Part shown: piece after piece, positions 1-10,742 of the stretch | Layout of the letters: each line of letters opens with the position of its first letter | How positions within the stretch are numbered: position 1 is the stretch's first letter | Assembly: GCA_002778195.1 (NCBI GenBank) | Contig: PCDI01000005.1 | Span: 1,083,075 to 1,147,074 of the forward strand | Source: Raffaelea ambrosiae | Lineage: Eukaryota > Ascomycota > Sordariomycetes > Ophiostomatales > Ophiostomataceae | DNA length: 64,000 nucleotides | Reading direction: 5' to 3' | Translations under genes and position numbers: made by a program | The notes under the pieces: generated by a model | Seen by the model: the letters and a program-made list of their open reading frames with translations, nothing else | The model's database searches: none | What the model was told of the DNA's origin: nothing

Positions 1-34
1 TGCCAATTCTTTCCAAGTTGTTGTGTCCATGCAT

Positions 35-793
35 TTAGTCCACAAGCCGACCAGACAGCGACACGCCATAGACGAGGGACGCAATGAAGGTCGTCAGGTT
101 CAGCAGTGTCGAGATGCCATGCAGCTTGCCAAACTTCTTGTTGAGTGCCAGCATCTCCTGCGAATGCGGCGGCGGGTCGAAGCTCTTCTTGCCATCCTTG
201 CGCTCTGGTGCGTGTATGCGTATGAGTATCGTGCCAACTGACCGGCCATTGTGATCACGGGCGGGGAGCTGCTTCGAGTGTACTTACCTTGCGCCCTTCT
301 CTCGGCCATGCACACCTGCGAGGCTGGCAGCAGCACCACCAGGTTGACGAAACCAGTCAAGCACATGGTCACCAGCGGCGCTAGGAAGCCCCAGCGGTGA
401 GCTGGGGCCAGCACAGCGAACAGGCCGGACCGTGCGCCACGTTTACCCGGGAACGTCAGAGCCATGATGACAGGGATGGCTGTCTGCAAAGAGAAGTAGA
501 TGGGAAACAGCTTGGACTGCACGGCGGCGAACTGAGGCCGAGTCAAGGTCTTGATCTGGACGAAGCCATTGATGAACGACTGGTGCACGGTTAGATCATC
601 TTGCCATCTAAGTCGATGGACAGAATTACGTGGGGGATCTCATCTCACATGAAAGAACGTAGTGCCTAGCAGCGTCCCATAGCTGGATGGTACATCGTCC
701 TGTTAGTTTTCTCTACCGCCCAAAAGAATAAACTGGCCACACTCACGAAATCACATGGTAAGGAGCTGGCGACAGCAAAATTGAACCAGCCAT
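35..793 (-). CDS. TMEM205-like (DUF4149) small membrane protein
   Basis: Four exons on the minus strand (793-747, 682-649, 579-288, 204-35) join in frame to a 180-residue protein. The first two exons are tiny (47 and 34 nt) and encode the N-terminus with SPAPYHVISYGTLLGTTFFH, a stretch typical of fungal TMEM205-like proteins. Exon 3 continues with SFINGFVQIKTLTRPQFAAVQ and LFPIYFSLQTAIPVIMALTFPG. Exon 4 ends in KKFGKLHGISTLLNLTTFIA before the stop. About four hydrophobic segments are visible, so it should be an integral membrane protein. The biochemical role of the fungal family is not established. The start at 793 was chosen because it is the first ATG of the upstream micro-exon. The gene is divergent from Ku80. 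The family call is from recognised motifs; membrane topology is inferred. Confidence 0.85.
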
Positions 794-1339
794 CTTGGAA
801 AGTATAGATGATCAAGCAAACGCCGCGGATGGCAATAAAAACACGAGAAGCAAACAGGACACAAAATAAAAGATGAATGATAAGAGACAAAGAGCAAACA
901 CGGCAGTACAAGTAAGGGAAAGAAGAAATCAGGAGAGGCTGGCGGAGATTGGGGGGAAGATTGCGACGCAAGATGCGACAGTGGGGTGGCCTGGGCAAAT
1001 GGGCTTCATCTATCCGGAAGGTCGTCGGCAGACAGGTTTTGCGGACGGGCGCTGTGGGGAGCTTGGACCACCCTGGGAGAGGCGGTTCCTGGGGAAGAGC
1101 CATCACGTGTTTTCGTGGCTGGGGACGCGAACAGGGTGCAAGGCCTCCCGCGGTTGCCTTGTGCTGCCCATGGACGAGACCCACTCTGGCTTTACCCATT
1201 GCAACACTCGAAGGGCCACTGCCAGTGTTCAGCTGTGGTTTCTGTCCAGATTCACAGCTCCTCTTCATTCTGGCCACCAAAGCCACGGAGGATCGAAGAA
1301 AGACACACATTGAACCGCCCAACATCACAGAAAACCACC
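794..1339. promoter_or_regulatory. Divergent promoter region, TMEM205-like / KU80
   Basis: This 546-nt stretch separates two genes transcribed away from each other, so it must hold both promoters and 5' leaders. The KU80 start lies in a strong context (AACCACCATGG). I see no convincing TATA box. Apparent open frames here are not conserved and are not called. Confidence 0.5.
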
Positions 1340-3844
1340 ATGGCCGACAAGGAAGCCACCGTCTACATCGTCGACCTCGGCGCCACCATGGCTGAGACCC
1401 ACGGTGGACGCTCCGAGTCGAACTTGGACTGGGCCATGCGCTACGTCTGGGATAAGATCTGCTCAACAGTGGCGGCCTCACGCAAGACTTGGACTGTCGG
1501 CGTGCTGGGCCTGCGGACAGACGAGACCCGCAACGCGCAGCAGGACGAAGACGGCTACGACAACATTTGCCTGCTCCAGGACATTGGCCCCATGACGCTT
1601 ACAGCTCTGCGCTCGCTGCGCATCCAGATCCAACCGAGCTCGACGACTGTGGGTGACGCTGTGTCGGCCATCATTGTGGCCACGGACATGATCAGCAGGG
1701 CGGCACCGAAACGGCTCAAGTTCAACCGGAAGATCGTGCTGGTCACGGACGGGCAAGGTCCGATTGACGGCGACGACTTCGATGACCTGTCGTACCAGCT
1801 GAATGATCTTGGCATTCAACTCATTATTGTGTGAGTGGATTGAGGCGAGGGTGGAATGGGTGGGCTGCAAAACGCTAACAGATCTAGGGGCGTTGATTTT
1901 GATGATGCCGACTATGGCTTCAAGGAGGAGGACAAGCCGCGATTAAAGGTAGACAGCTCAGTTCCGAGAAACACCTGTTGCACAGGAAGAGACTCTGACG
2001 AATTATAGGCACGGAACGAGAAGCTTCTGCACGACCTTGTGGACAAGTGTGACAACGGCGTCTTTGGCACCATTGCTGAAGCCATTGGCGAGCTGGAGAG
2101 ACCAAACATCAAGGCCACACGGCCGTACAAGACATACGACGGACCCCTTACTCTGGGCGATCCCACGAACTATGAGAGTGCATTATCCATCAATGTCGAG
2201 CGATACTTTCTCACAAAGATTGCGCGCCCGCCAGCAGCCACGACAGTCGTGGTCAGGGTTGGCGAAGCCGGCGATGGCACGCAGTCCACACATACGCTGG
2301 ATGAGTCTATGGACGTGCAGATGGGCAACACAGATTTCTCCGCTGTGAAGAGCACACGCGTCTACAAGATTGATGACCCAGGCAAGCCTGGTGGACGGCG
2401 TGAGGTCGCCTTTGAATCCTTGCAGAAAGGTTACGAATACGGCAAGACAGCTGTCTACATCGACGAATCGGACCGCAACATCACCCAGCTAGATACCACC
2501 AAAAGCTTTTCCATTCTCGGCTTCATCACCAAGGATAATGTATGGTCCCTTGATCATATCTATCGTGTTTAAACACAGTAGTCGTGTTTCCTACTAACAC
2601 CCTCAGACCGAGCCGTACCTCAACATGGGGGAAAGCTGTGTGATCATCCCACAAAAATTCAACGAGGCTGATGAAGTTGCTTTCTCTGCTCTTGTTCACG
2701 CCATGGCTGACACAAACACGTGCGCTGTGGCTCGGTTTGTAGCCAAGGATATGAAGGAACCCCAGATGCTGCTTCTCCTACCAACCGTGACAGAAAGCCT
2801 GGTGTGCCTCTATGACGTGCCTCTTCCCTTTGCCGAAGATGTGCGCACCTATCCTTTCCCACCGTTGGACAAAGTAGTTACTGCCACCGGCACCGTCGTT
2901 ACGAAACACCGTCTTCTTCCTGGCGACGACCTAAACAAGGCCATGAGCGACTACGTAGACGCCATGGACATTTCCATGTTGGGCACAGACGAAGATGGGT
3001 ACGTTGTCTGATACACTAAATGCTTTGGCGCCGTGCCCCATACTGATCATGTCTCTAGCGAACCTGCGGAATACGCAGACCTGGCCGACAACTACTCTCC
3101 AATAATCTACCGGGTCAACAAGGCCTTGACATTCCGCGCCGTCAACCCAACCGAGCCCTTTGTCCAGAATGACAACGATTTTGTGACGCGATTCGACCAC
3201 CCACCAGCCGACCTGGTGACCCAGGCCCGCACCCAAATTGCCGCTCTCGTCAAGGCGGCCGATGTTAAGAAGGTCCCGCCAAAGGCCAAGGGCAAAGCTG
3301 CCCGCGCAGCTGCCGCCGCCGCCAACAAACCGATTTCTGGTCTGGACATTGACGCCCTGCTGGGGCCGCCGACTGCCAAGCGACGTGAAGGCACCGTTAA
3401 GATCTCGATAGACAACGCCATCCCTGAGTTCAAACAGGCACTGGCCGGTGCTGTCGATGTCAAGCAGATTGAGGATCTCACCAAACAGATGGGCCAGATT
3501 GTGCAGACGCTCATCTTCACCAGCACTGGCGACGTCAACTACGCACGGGCGTCGGAGAACATCCGGGTCATGCGGGACCAGCTTATCGGCCTGGAAGAGC
3601 CAGCGCTGTATAACAGTTTTATTTCCGATCTGAAGATCAGCCTGGTCACGGAACAAGGAGACGGCGCGAGACTGGATATGTGGTGGCTCGTCCGGATGAC
3701 AGGACTGGGCCTGATCACGAAGAACGAGTCGGATGAATCTGCCGTGGACGACGAAGCAGCACAGAGGGTACGTGACTTACAATGCTTCTATCCTGCTCTA
3801 TCTGGCACCGCTAACAATGCCCACAGTTTCTGCGGCAATTGTAG
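1340..3844 (+). CDS. KU80: Ku80, ATP-dependent DNA helicase II subunit 2
   Basis: Six exons (1340-1830, 1888-1948, 2009-2539, 2607-2998, 3059-3767, 3827-3844) give a 733-residue protein, close to the usual fungal Ku80 length. The N-terminal von Willebrand A-like domain starts at residue 6 (TVYIVDLG) and includes the KIVLVTDGQGP strand. The Ku core beta-barrel follows at about residues 240-500 (VAFESLQKGYEYGKTAVYI, ARFVAKDMKEPQMLLLLP). The C-terminal arm and helical domain contain SPIIYRVNKALTFRA, a basic Ala/Lys linker and the KPISGLDIDALLG motif. Ku80 pairs with Ku70 to bind DNA ends for non-homologous end joining and also acts at telomeres (family knowledge). The last exon is only six codons (FLRQL, stop), and the frame reads straight through every junction. 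In Neurospora the orthologue is called mus-52. Confidence 0.96.
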
Positions 3845-4842
3845 TAAAATTTAGGATCGAGATGCGAGATGACCCATACTTTTGTACAACACTTTGCTAT
3901 TTTGTGTGCATTTAAAAAAAATAAGAAGGTTCAGGACGATTTTACCTGAAAAGCAGGGTTACGGTTGGAACAGAACAAAAGAGAACAAAACCAAAAAACA
4001 AGGAAACCTGATAACGGAATCCAAAGAAAGGGACGAGTTAACTGAAATAACACGAAAAGGCCCTTGTTCTTCTTAGCTAGGCTTCTGTGAATTTTTTCAC
4101 GTCGCCCATTTTTGCGAGATTACTCATTCCCGGTGCTGCATGACTAGGGCAATATTTAGCCGTAAAATACAGGCCATGCTTTCACTAACTCGCATCTCGT
4201 ACCGTAGGTTTCTATCATGCAGAGACAGAAAACATCAAGCCACTCGTGATAAAGATGACTGACTCACTGCAAACAGGCCTTCTGTAGGCAGCAACCTTCC
4301 TAACTCAGCCTCGCTGCCTTGTGGTTACAGATATGTGGAACCAACACCATAATCAGGCTTCTGGTGATGAGCAGGTCAAGCGTACCCCCCTCTCTCACAA
4401 TCTGCTCAACTAGCTAAGTTTCATTCGGACAGATGCTATTTTTGTATTACGATATATTTCTTATCACCACCGGTGATTGTCGCCGGTCGTTCCTTCCTCT
4501 CTTGATCGCTCCGTTGTTTCCTGTTTTAGACCCTTTGTTGCTCTGCCCAAAGCGGGGCAGCTGAGCAGCTATTTATTTGCCCCTTTCAGAAAGTCGGACC
4601 TCACCACTGAAACAACGCACCCCCAAAAGACGATCTACGGAATAATTTTGGCATCATTTTACCTGCAAGAATTATATCCAGCCAACAGGGAGGGGAGGAG
4701 GCTGTCGTAACTGTGTGGTACAGAGACACCCCCCAAAAAAGGCAATGGCGTAAACCCCCGAAAATCAGAGTTCCTCCTTTTCACTTCTTCTGACCTTCTT
4801 TTCAGGTCAATAAAACTCACGACGTTACGGACGAACGCGGTT
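3845..4842 (+). other. Intergenic, KU80 3' end and promoter of the exonuclease gene
   Basis: About 1 kb between two tandem genes. The first part is the A-rich KU80 3' flank. The last 200 nt upstream of the ATG at 4843 are pyrimidine-rich with short A-runs, as expected for a fungal promoter and leader. No coding sequence is supported. Confidence 0.5.
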
Positions 4843-7300
4843 ATGGCTGGTCAGTCAACCTTTTATGACCGCGTCCGCGCAGTCTATGATCTGGATGATT
4901 CAGACGACGACGATGGTGGCGGCCGTCTCCAGGATGACGACGAGTACAACGACGAAATGTCGCTTTCGCGCCAGAGTCCAGCCATACCATCACCGACGCC
5001 GGAAGAGCGCGGCGCTGGTTCAGAGGGCAGCATGAAGCCGACGCCACCGTCCCAGTCCCCTCAGGAATTTGGCTGGAATCCCCAGGCGCCCACTTATCAG
5101 CCAACCCCTCCAAGGACAACCATCAGACGGAATATGATCCGCGTTCCGTTTGACCCCGAAGACCAGTCCGATGACGAGGTCGTTACTGAGGCAGCGCATA
5201 AACGCCAGCAGGCCCAGGCTCACGAAAGCCAGGCGGCGGAGCCGCACCGGACCAGTCGTAAGAAGGCTCGGCCGGTGTCTGGCCAATCTGCCGAGCAGCA
5301 TGGACGCCGCACCAGACGACGGGGCCATGCCGGGAAGAGACTGAGCAAAAAAGCCGGCGGGCAAGGCGGCGCAGAACCCGACACCGATAGTGATGCTGGG
5401 AGGACCTCGATGGCCTCTGATACCGTGTCAGATGCAGAGCCAGTCGTCACCAAGCGGCTTGTGGCCATGGAACCGACTTACGAGCCTCTTGCTGGTCTAT
5501 TCATGGGGGAGCGCTGTCGGGACAAAACTACACAGTTTTGCCCCTGGCGGATAGTTACAAAGTACCACAAGTGGTTTGTTGGCGTGAAGAACGGCAAGCG
5601 TGTGGAGCCGTACTTCCAGGTCGACGAGCTCTTGAAGTGTCAGACGTGGCAATTCTACTACGTCTGGCACCCATCACCAGCCAAGAAGGACTACGTTCTT
5701 GTGGTCCCCACCGAACAGCTCGTGTACCTGCTCGACCGCATCAACCGCACCCTCGGCATCAGCCTGGGCATCCCACAGGGCGACCTGGCCAAGCGATTCC
5801 GTGTCACCTTTGGCGAGCATGGCACCCCGCAGCCTCGCTTCCTCTGTCACGCGCCCATTCCACGGAAACAGTTTAACCAACTTCGCCGTGTAGAAATGCC
5901 GCCGCTGGCAACTGAGGACATGATCTACACTTTGCCCAATATGACTCACCAGGTGCGGGCTGCCTACGTGAAGAAATTTGACAGTCTTCTGCTGAGCTAC
6001 GATAAAAAGGGCCAGGACAAGAAGAGGAAGTCAGAAAAGAACCGGAAGAGGCGTCTGTACAACCGCCGGCTCTGGAACAGGCAGACCAAACGCATGCAGC
6101 GGTACCTCGGCTTGCGTGGAACTTACGACGGTACGTGCTCTTTTTTGCCTGTCGCTGACCAAACTTTTTTCGGCTCTATGAACTAGCAATGAACTAACGG
6201 ATTCGCAGTTGTTACTTCCCATGGAGGAGATGTACCCAGAGCCCTCAACTTGGACAAGCCTGCTCCGTTCAAAACCGATGGAGATATTCTGTTTGTGGTG
6301 ATGGACATTGAGTGCTACGAATTTAACCACAGCACACTGACCGAAATTGGATTTGGTCTCTTGGACAGTCGGGACACAGCGGGCGTTGCTCCGGGTCCGT
6401 CTGGCAAAAACTGGTTCAGCTTGATCCAGGGCCGTCACCTCCGGATTCGTGAGCATGCCCACATGGTCAACCGCGTTCACGTTAAGGGCTGTGAAAACAA
6501 CTTCAACTTTGGGTGAGCATATGTTGCACCTCCTGAGACACCGCACATTTCGCTAAGTACGGTTCTAACTAATTATACAGAGAGTCTGAGTTTGTATCCA
6601 AAAATGACATCCTGCAGGCAGTGGAGAACATTCTGCAGCCCAAGACGGCCAGCGGAGAGCCGCGAAAGGTGGTTCTCATTGGCCATAATATTGCCAGTGA
6701 CATCAGTCTCGTGAGCAAGATCGGATTCAAGATCGACAAGAGAGATACATTCTGGGAGATTGTCGATACGCAACATCTGCACCAGCACTATCGCATGAAT
6801 GCGAACATGCGCGGCCTTGGATGGGTGCTTCGGGACCTCGACATCGACCACAGCTACCTGCACAACGGGGGCAACGATGCCGTTTACACGATGCAGGCGT
6901 TCATATCCTTACTTGTTGAGAAGCGGCAAGCCAGCTTGCGTAGACACCACGAACGGCAGAAAGTGGGGTAAGTTGTTCACAAAAGAAAAGAGGAAATGTA
7001 CTCCTCGCGCCATGAACAGTATAGTTGACTAGCACTAGGTATCTGTTCGATCCAACTACACTCGAAGAGGGCTGGAATTCGGGTGGCGAGGAGAGTGACG
7101 GCGGCAACCGCGGGGGTGACGTGCCGTATGATAGTGACAGCGTGCTCACTCCCCGTCGGTTCCGTGCACAGTCGGCATGCTCGGTCGAAGAACGAGCGGA
7201 TGGGACACCGCCTGGCAAGGACAATCCACCTGCACGGGATGAAGCTTCTTTCTCTGCGCTGATGCCGGAGGTGGAAGCGGGAAGCGTAATTTGGTTTTGA
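4843..7300 (+). CDS. Gfd2/YDR514C-like DEDDh 3'-5' exonuclease-fold protein
   Basis: Four exons (4843-6130, 6209-6512, 6581-6967, 7039-7300) encode 746 residues. Residues 1-200 are low-complexity, acidic and then basic. A conserved middle part follows (YEPLAGLFMGERCRDKTT, KYHKWFVGVKNGKRVEPYF). The C-terminal RNase H-like exonuclease domain shows all five DEDDh residues: Asp462 and Glu464 in VVMDIECYEF, Asp571 in IGHNIASD, and His625/Asp630 in LHNGGNDA. It should therefore hydrolyse nucleic acid from the 3' end using two metal ions. Fungal relatives include yeast Gfd2 and YDR514C. The Neurospora QDE-2-interacting exonuclease QIP may belong to the same group, but I cannot confirm that without alignment. 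The tail after residue 660 is unstructured and acidic. All introns keep frame, so the catalytic domain looks intact. Confidence 0.85.
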
Positions 7301-7764
7301 GGGCTATCCGCGACAGCAATTTCACGACTCGTGATGGTATTATCAAGTGAAAGGTGGTACAGAAGGTGCAGCGACAAAGACTTGCACTGGGATAATTCCC
7401 CGGATCTGGAAGATAACGGTAGCAAACGGATTTGAGCAGAGAATGGTTCGAGGAGCACCCGGATGATGTACTCCCCCCCAGCGATTGTTCGATTTTTGAG
7501 TATCTGATATACAATCCTGCCCAGAAGGAGCTGCTCCACGCGGAGACAACCCACTCCCACAAGGCCACAACGACGTTGATAAATGCCACGATGCACGAAA
7601 TTCACCTCCTTTTATCCAAATCTCCCAGGCCGAAATACAACCGTTTGCAAACGTCCTTCCCAACCCAAAACGCCAATGCTATGAAGTGATGTATGCTTCT
7701 TTTTTTATTGTTGATAGTGATACAGATTGTCATGCCATGGTTGTTCTAGTCGTGTAGAGCAGCG
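7301..7764. other. Convergent 3' intergenic region
   Basis: 464 nt between two genes that end toward each other, holding both 3' UTRs. A T-run near 7702-7708 is compatible with 3' end signals. No gene is supported. Confidence 0.5.
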
Positions 7765-8217
7765 TCATGATGTCGTCTTCTCGAGCAGTTCTTTGGCCTC
7801 GTTGACCTTGGTCGCCAGGTAGGGGCTGCCGCCACGATCGGGGTGGTTCAGCAGCATCAGTGTACGGTGGGCCTTGCGGACCTTGTCACGGGTGACGGCA
7901 CGATCGTTCAGCGACAGAATCAGAGATGCCTCCTTCTTGGTCATTCGGGGCTCGAAGCCGCCCTTGTAGAATGCTTTGCCGAGTGCGCCGACGCCGCCCC
8001 GGGACCGGCGCCATGCAACCAGTCCAGCACGACCCTAAAATTAACAGTTAGAATGAGTTTACCAAGCAGGTATGCGAAGAAATGGACTGTACAAAGCAGT
8101 CCAAAAGCCGAAAGACAGCCCTCAAGCTGCAGAGAGCTCTCGGGTTCGTTGAGGGGAAAAGCTTACCAAGAAGGCAGCGACGGCCACGCCGGTGCCGATC
8201 ATCATTGCGGAAGCCAT
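7765..8217 (-). CDS. PAM18: Pam18/Tim14, J-domain subunit of the mitochondrial import motor
   Basis: Two exons (8217-8167 and 8034-7765) encode 106 residues. Exon 1 carries the short hydrophobic N-terminus (MASAMMIGTGVAVAAFL) that continues into GRAGLVAW as the inner-membrane anchor. The segment ALGKAFYKGGFEPRMTKKEA is diagnostic for Tim14. The J-domain has its His-Pro-Asp tripeptide at residues 81-83 (LLNHPDRGGSPYLATKVNEA). The protein stimulates the ATPase of mitochondrial Hsp70 at the TIM23 channel (family knowledge). Length matches fungal Tim14 proteins of about 105 residues. The gene is divergent from RLP24, with which it shares a promoter region. Confidence 0.95.
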
Positions 8218-8652
8218 GGTGTGTGTATGTTGGAGAGGAATCTCTCTTCGTGGAGAAAGTCTCTGCTGTCAGCAAACCTTGGGTTGGACGGTTGTCGTCG
8301 TTGTTACGGGCGTTGTCGCAAACAAGAGACGAACACTATCGGAAGGCGAAGAGAAAAAAAACCACCCATGCAAACCGTTCTTCTGCCGGATTCTCCATTG
8401 ATATGGTCCGTGCACGGTGGAAAGTCACCAGCCACAGTGAATTTCAGCCACATAATATAAAGTTGGCGATAAGACGCGATAAGGCCCCACCAATTCGGTT
8501 TTTTTTTTTTTTTTTTCCCTCTATGGTCGGCAGGGAAAAAAACTGGGAGATCTTCAAAACCGGCCTTCGCCGCCTTTTTTTTCTTTTCTAGACAACGACC
8601 ACCCACCTAACAACACCACCCATTCACGACCGAGCTCGTCTCAACCGGCAAG
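8218..8652. promoter_or_regulatory. Divergent promoter region, PAM18 / RLP24
   Basis: 435 nt between two housekeeping genes in head-to-head orientation. It contains an uninterrupted T-run near 8500-8516 and a second T-rich run near 8574-8586, just upstream of the RLP24 leader. Poly(dA:dT) tracts of this kind commonly exclude nucleosomes at fungal promoters; that role is inferred here. Confidence 0.5.
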
Positions 8653-9518
8653 ATGAGGTAGGGACTACATGTGGGAATAGACATACATATATATATCATG
8701 CTGACCATTTCCTTAGAATCGAGACGTGCTACTTCTGCTCCCGGCCCACCTACCCGGGCAAGGGCATCATGTTTGTGCGCAACGACGCCAAGGTGTTTCG
8801 TTTCTGCCGAAGCAAATGCCACAAGAATGTAAGCAGTTTTTGTGATGGTTGAATGTAGTTTCCTTGCCCCAGACTACCGTTCTGTGCTAACTCTTTTCTC
8901 CTTTCCCAGTTCAAAATGAAGCGCAACCCCCGGAAGCTCAAGTGGACCAAGGCCTTCCGCAAGGCCGCCGGCAAGGAAATGGTTGTCGACTCGACTCTCC
9001 TGTTTGCGGCCCGCCGCAACGTCCCCGTCCGCTACAACCGCGAGCTCGCCACCAAGACCCTAGCCGCCATGGACCGCATCTCCGAGATCCGCAAGCGCCG
9101 CGAGCGCGTCTTCTACAAGCAGCGCATGGCCGGCAACAAGAAGCGCGAGCTGGAGGCGGCGCGCAAGCTCATCGAGCAGCACGGACACCTGCTGCAACCG
9201 ATGCCGCAGCGGTCGAAGCAGCACATGGCGCGCAAGATGCTGGCCGAGGCGCTGGGCGAGAAGGAGGAGGAGGCGGAGTGGGCCTACGAGGACGAGGAGA
9301 AGGCCACGGCCGACCAGTTGTTGGCCGAACTGGAGGGCGAGCTGGAAGACGACGACGAAGACGACGAAGACGACGAAGACGACGACCAGGCCGTCCGGCA
9401 GAAGGCGGTGGGACAGAAGACCAAGATCAACGGTACGGCTGCGTCTGTACGTCGGCATCGGCAAAAGCACAAGAACGGCACGGTGGCCGGCAGCGACGAC
9501 GACATGGATATGGACTGA
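8653..9518 (+). CDS. RLP24: Rlp24, 60S ribosome biogenesis factor
   Basis: Three exons (8653-8657, 8717-8828, 8910-9518) encode 241 residues. The first exon is only five bases: the ATG and two bases of the second codon. The L24e-type zinc-binding module has Cys6, Cys9, Cys32 and Cys36 (CYFC ... FCRSKC), followed by KNFKMKRNPRKLKWTKAFRK, the signature of Rlp24 and L24e. A long basic helix (about residues 85-170) and an acidic Asp/Glu run near residue 188 follow, then a basic tail ending DDDMDMD. Rlp24 holds the L24 site on pre-60S particles and recruits the AAA-ATPase Drg1/Afg2 through its C-terminus (family knowledge). The C-terminal extension separates it from ribosomal protein L24 itself. 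Confidence 0.95.
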
Positions 9519-10074
9519 AAGCATTCGAGGAACAAGAGAGGGCCATAGAAGACATAAAACCCCCTTCTTTCTACCCCTTCTGCCTTTCTCTCTTTCTTTT
9601 GCTTTTCTTCCTTTTTTATCTTTGTTTGCCGGGTTGTTCGACGACATTTTATTTTATTCTGTGGAGGATGTCGAAGAACGGAAAAAAAGAAAGAGAATGG
9701 AACCGGCGTTTTTCTTGGGCATGCATTTCTCGTATCTTTTGTTGTTGTTAATGACGGACATATCTCGTTTTCTTTCCCCCTTCGTCTCTCAGTACCATAC
9801 AAGTCTTTTGCATATTCTTTGCTATCCTCCGCCATACAGAAAAGTTGATACCTTTTTTTTTAAGACCGAAAAAAGGCGTTCCTGAGTGAGCACCTGCGTG
9901 ACATTCCGAGCAAAGAGATAAGAACCTTAGAAAAATATAGTGGTATCATCAAAGCCTCCCTGACATACAGCCATCTACAAGCTCGAATAAATCATCTTTT
10001 GGAAAAAAAATACACAAAAAGAAACAAATAAAAAAAAAACACGTCCGACAAAATTGTAACGCCCCCTTGTCTTC
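9519..10074. other. Convergent 3' intergenic region
   Basis: About 560 nt holding the 3' flanks of RLP24 and the GRGGAGN-repeat gene. It is rich in T-runs on the left and A-runs on the right. No gene is supported. Confidence 0.5.
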
Positions 10075-10742
10075 TTATATCGGCATCTCCGCCACGTCTC
10101 CGGCCCGGCCTTCCTTCTCCGGCACCGTCTTGTGGTACGTCCGCGGGGGCATCGCCAGCTCTGCGTCGACCTCTTGCAGCACCTGTGCCTCCAGCTCCTC
10201 TGCCTTGCGGCGCTCCTTGGCCGCCTCTTCGGCCGCCGCAGCCGACTGGTGGGCTGCCCAGTTGCCCGCGCCGCCTCGGCCGGACACATGAGGCCGTTTC
10301 GTCGTCGCCGGGCTGGTCGGCGAGCCTCCTCCTCCTCCTCCTCCGCTAGACTTGTGTGCCGTCGTGGTCTGTCCCATTGCGACTCTCAGCCGGATCGCCT
10401 CGTCGTCTCGCGCGGCAGCCGCCACGGATGCGGCATCGTAGACGTTGCCGGCACCGCCGCGGCCGGCGCGCGTATATGGTGCGGGAGGCTGTTGGGCCTG
10501 CGCCTGGGCGAGGGCCGCGGAGATCTCGGCCGAGGAGGCTGTCTGGTTCTGGGACTCTAGATCACTCTAGAGAAAGTGGGTCGGTCAGCGGATTGCCCAG
10601 CGCGCGGCTGGAGTAAAAGGAAGGGATCTTTGTAGAGGGGAAAAAAACGCACCTTGCTGTTGCTATCAGCCTTTATGTGCCAGTTGCCGGCGCCGCCGCG
10701 CCCGACGAGGCGGCCGAGGTCGACTGTGTTTGCGAAAGCCAT
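10075..10742 (-). CDS. GRGGAGN-repeat protein (DUF3602 / Par32-like)
   Basis: Two exons (10742-10653 and 10566-10075) encode 193 residues. The protein has three copies of a GRGGAGN(W/V) motif: one in exon 1 (LVGRGGAGNWHIKAD), one at AGRGGAGNVYDAA and one at SGRGGAGNWAAHQ. The rest is Ala/Glu-rich with a glycine run (KSSGGGGGGGSP) and a charged helix (EEAAKERRKAEELEAQVL). Repeats of this type define fungal DUF3602. Yeast Par32, a family member, is phosphorylated after rapamycin treatment and controls ammonium transporters, but that role cannot be assumed here. No signal peptide or membrane segment is visible. It is convergent with RLP24. Confidence 0.8.

Noticed and set aside
4477..4710. 77-codon open frame before the exonuclease gene
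   Set aside because: No motif, and it lies in the expected promoter region.
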